Assembly (NCBI RefSeq): GCF_017310015.1
Contig: NZ_CP022297.1
Span: 124,001 to 188,000 of the forward strand
DNA length: 64,000 nucleotides
DNA from: Marinobacterium iners
Lineage (GTDB): Bacteria; Pseudomonadota; Gammaproteobacteria; Pseudomonadales; Balneatricaceae
Direction of reading: 5' to 3'
Part shown: positions 61,751-64,000 of the stretch, piece after piece
Layout of the letters: each line of letters opens with the position of its first letter
Numbering within the stretch: the first letter of the stretch is position 1
The notes under the pieces: model-generated
Database searches by the model: none
What the model was told of the DNA's origin: nothing
Seen by the model: the letters and a program-made list of their open reading frames with translations, nothing else
Position numbers and translations under genes: made by a program

Positions 61751-63253
61751 CTGATAGGCAGGGTTGTCGGTCTCGTCGTACCAGGTGTAGCCGATCTCTT
61801 CGAGGAAACGGGTCACTTGGCTGCGCTCGGTCTGCGGGACCTGCATGCCAACCAGTACGCGTCCATAGGCGGCACCGTGGTTGCGATAATGGAACATGGA
61901 TATGTTCCAGCGTCCGCCCAGCTTGCTTAGGAATTTCATCAAGGCGCCGGGGCGTTCCGGGAATTCGAAGCGGAACACCGCTTCATTGTCCACGCTTTGC
62001 GGGGCGTGACCGCCGACCATGTAACGTACATGCAGCTTGGCGGTCTCGTCGTCGGTGAGATCGACCACCTCATCCAGATGCTCGCGCAGTTCTGTCAGCA
62101 GCTCTTCACGCCCGTCATTGTTCGGCCGTACCTGAACACCGGCAAAGACGATCGCCTGATCATCATCGCTGTAGCGGTAGTTGAATTCAGTGATGTTACG
62201 CTTGCCCAGTACGGTGCAGAACTTCTTGAAGCTGCCGGGGCGTTCCGGGATTTTGGCGGCGATGATCACCTCACGCTTTTCGCCCAGCTCCGAGCGTTCG
62301 GCGATATGCCGCAGCCGGTCAAAGTTAACATTGGCACCTGAGTCGATGGCGATCAGTGTCTGGCCACTGACGCCTTCACGGGCAACGTACTTCTTCAACC
62401 CGGCCACGCCCAGAGCCCCGGCCGGCTCGCACACCGAACGGGTGTCATCGAAAATATCCTTGATGGCGGCACAGATCTCATCGATCGAGACGGTGATCAC
62501 TTCGTCCACGTGGTCCTTACAGATTTCCCAGGTGTGCTCGCCTATCTGGGCAACGGCCACGCCATCGGCAAAAATGCCAACCTGGTCCAGAATTGCACGT
62601 TCGCCCTTCTCCTTTGCCAGTGCAAGGCAGGCGGATTCGACCGATTCAACGCCGATGACCCGAGTTTCCGGACGCAGATACTTGACGTAGGCGGCAACGC
62701 CGGCGATCAATCCACCACCACCTACCGGTACGAAGATCGCATCAATATGACCACTTTCCTGACGCAGGATTTCCATGGCAATGGTGCCCTGGCCCGCAAT
62801 CACCTCAGGATCGTCATAGGGGTGGACATACACCAGCCCCTTTTCAGCCATCAGCTTTTCCGAGTGGCGGCGAGCATCGTCAAAGGCGTCCCCGATCAGT
62901 ACCGCTTTGCCACCAAGGCGGCGCACGTTGTTCACCTTTACATCCGGTGTGGTGCGCGGCATCACGATGGTGGCCTTAACACCGAGCAGTCGGGCTGCCA
63001 TGGCAACGCCTTGTGCATGGTTGCCGGCAGATGCGGTAATCACGCCGCGCGCCTTCTCATCGTCGGTGAGCTGCACCATCTTGTTATAGGCGCCGCGCAG
63101 TTTGAAGGAGTAGACTGGCTGTTCGTCTTCACGCTTGAGCAGCACTCGGTTGCCAAGGCGTTCAGACAGGCCGCGCGCTTCGTCCAGCGGTGTTTCGATG
63201 GCGGCATCATAGACACGCGCTTCGAGAATTTTCTTGATATATCGGTGTGGCAT
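61736..63253 (-). CDS. ilvA: Threonine ammonia-lyase, biosynthetic
   Basis: 505 residues from the ATG at 63253 (MPHRYIKKILEARVYDAAIETPL); an ATG at 63271 is an alternative. PLP-dependent catalytic domain (PLP lysine in VYSFKLRGAYNKM, phosphate loop VPVGGGGLIAGVA), then two C-terminal ACT-like regulatory domains (about 325-505, FKKFCTVLGKRNITEFNYRY and LMKFLSKLGGRWNISMFHYR), as in the isoleucine-inhibited biosynthetic enzyme. It makes 2-oxobutanoate for isoleucine. It is divergent from rpiA, as in Pseudomonas. Confidence 0.97.
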   Translation of the reverse strand: MPHRYIKKILEARVYDAAIETPLDEARGLSERLGNRVLLKREDEQPVYSFKLRGAYNKMVQLTDDEKARGVITASAGNHAQGVAMAARLLGVKATIVMPRTTPDVKVNNVRRLGGKAVLIGDAFDDARRHSEKLMAEKGLVYVHPYDDPEVIAGQGTIAMEILRQESGHIDAIFVPVGGGGLIAGVAAYVKYLRPETRVIGVESVESACLALAKEKGERAILDQVGIFADGVAVAQIGEHTWEICKDHVDEVITVSIDEICAAIKDIFDDTRSVCEPAGALGVAGLKKYVAREGVSGQTLIAIDSGANVNFDRLRHIAERSELGEKREVIIAAKIPERPGSFKKFCTVLGKRNITEFNYRYSDDDQAIVFAGVQVRPNNDGREELLTELREHLDEVVDLTDDETAKLHVRYMVGGHAPQSVDNEAVFRFEFPERPGALMKFLSKLGGRWNISMFHYRNHGAAYGRVLVGMQVPQTERSQVTRFLEEIGYTWYDETDNPAYQLFLG

Positions 63254-63353
63254 AGGGACAGGTATCAGCATCGGTTCAGGTGGCCCGAAAGGGCACAGGA
63301 TCAGAGAATGGTATCGGCTTGACTGCCCAGCGTCTACAAGGGCAACCCAGGGT

Positions 63354-63362
63354 TGCTATAAT
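63354..63362 (+). promoter_or_regulatory. Probable rpiA promoter (extended -10)
   Basis: TGCTATAAT, an extended -10 with a consensus TATAAT at 63357-63362. Transcription start near 63369 gives a leader of about 28 nt. Confidence 0.5.
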
Positions 63363-63396
63363 CCGAACTCAGTTTGAATCAGCGACGGGCACAAAG

Positions 63397-64000
63397 ATGA
63401 CACAGGAAAAGATGAAACTGGCGGTAGCGCAGGCAGCCGTTGACTACATTAAACCCCGACTGCGTGATGACAGCATAGTTGGAGTCGGTACTGGTTCTAC
63501 AGCCAACTGTTTCATCGACGCACTGGCGCAGGTGAAAGACCGCTTTGCGGCGGCTGTTGCCAGTTCTGAAGCTACAGCAGAGCGCCTACGCGGGCACGGT
63601 ATTGACGTGCTGGATCTTAATTCAGTCAGCCAGATGGAGTTCTACATTGATGGGGCTGATGAGTTTGACCCCTACATGAACTTGATCAAGGGCGGTGGCG
63701 GTGCGCTGACGCGAGAAAAGATAGTTGCAGCCGTGGCAAAGGAGTTTGTTTGTATAGTGGACCAGTCCAAGCAGGTGGACTTGCTCGGAGCATTCCCGCT
63801 GCCGGTGGAAGTGATCCCCATGGCGCGCTCGTATGTGGGCCGTCAGTTGGCGGCGCTGGGTGGACAGCCCGTGTACCGCGAAGGCTGTGTGACTGACAAC
63901 GGAAATGTGATTCTGGATCTGCACGATCTGGAAATTCTGGATCCAAAAGCGCTGGAGGTGCAGCTGAATAATATTGTTGGCGTGGTGACCAACGGTCTGT
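63397..64000 (+). CDS. rpiA: Ribose-5-phosphate isomerase A, C-terminus beyond the window
   Basis: The first 201 codons are present and open to the window edge; E. coli RpiA has 219 residues, so only a short tail is missing. The start is the ATG at 63397 (MTQEKMKLAVAQAAVDYIK). Conserved segments: VGVGTGSTANCFIDAL, FYIDGADEFDPYMNLIKGGGGALTREKIVA, the DQSKQVDLLGAFPLPVEVIPMA block and VTDNGNVILDLH. It interconverts ribose 5-phosphate and ribulose 5-phosphate in the pentose phosphate pathway. Confidence 0.96.
   Translation, partial: MTQEKMKLAVAQAAVDYIKPRLRDDSIVGVGTGSTANCFIDALAQVKDRFAAAVASSEATAERLRGHGIDVLDLNSVSQMEFYIDGADEFDPYMNLIKGGGGALTREKIVAAVAKEFVCIVDQSKQVDLLGAFPLPVEVIPMARSYVGRQLAALGGQPVYREGCVTDNGNVILDLHDLEILDPKALEVQLNNIVGVVTNGL

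Noticed and set aside
63319..63324. TTGACT as the -35 of rpiA
   Set aside because: It is 32 bp from the TATAAT, far too distant; the extended -10 alone is the better promoter call.

Overview
The window is 64 kb of chromosome from a gammaproteobacterium, most likely a marine member of the Oceanospirillaceae/Marinobacterium type. This rests on the 16S rRNA gene, on gene orders shared with Pseudomonas (polA-engB-cytochrome c4-dsbA-GGDEF; ubiB-hisI-hisE-tatABC; pyrE-crc-rph-yicC ... gmk-rpoZ-spoT; YheS-TIGR02444-FKBP-Rsd/AlgQ; ilvA-rpiA), and on two TRAP uptake systems, which are typical of marine heterotrophs. Genus assignment is inference. No prophage, transposase, integrase, CRISPR array or restriction system was seen; the region is mainly core genome.

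Layout. 1-4372: end of a TauE/SafE-type permease, then an arginine-catabolic cluster (M20 hydrolase, astD, astB). 4377-7950: uvrD, homoserine kinase and a DUF2782 protein on the minus strand. 8047-14874: polA, a probable small RNA, engB, cytochrome c4, dsbA and a diguanylate cyclase. 14912-18841: ubiB, hisI, hisE and tatABC, closed by an exceptionally long perfect hairpin. 18900-24665: one complete rRNA operon (two promoters, 16S, tRNA-Ile, tRNA-Ala, 23S, 5S, terminator). 24780-28139: pyrE, crc, rph, yicC. 28143-34430: an accessory block between yicC and gmk, holding two cryptochrome/photolyase genes, a DUF2256 protein and a DctPQM TRAP transporter. 34518-37618: gmk, rpoZ, spoT. 37639-48122: ggt and a one-domain asparaginase, a YbaK-like/HDOD protein, the ABC-F protein YheS, TIGR02444, FKBP, a WD40 lipoprotein, Rsd/AlgQ, a FliL-like protein and gshA. 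48189-51923: tex and pyruvate kinase. 52031-60922: a DctB/DctD-type two-component system, a chemoreceptor with a CxxCH motif, and a TAXI-type TRAP operon with a universal stress protein. 61199-64000: a membrane protein, ilvA, and the first two thirds of rpiA.

How parts fit together. The most interesting regulatory inference is at 60-61 kb. The usp-TAXI-TRAP operon has a near-consensus sigma-54 promoter (60992-61010, minus strand) and two tandem 20-bp imperfect palindromes about 33 bp apart upstream (61074-61093, 61107-61126). A sigma-54 activator of the DctD type is encoded only about 6 kb away. I propose that DctB/DctD controls this TAXI transporter. The second notable point is the polA-engB gap, where Spot 42 lies in enterics and ErsA in Pseudomonas. 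Here it contains an extracytoplasmic-sigma-like promoter, a structured stretch and an intrinsic terminator with a C/U-rich loop, which together look like a stress-regulated small RNA.
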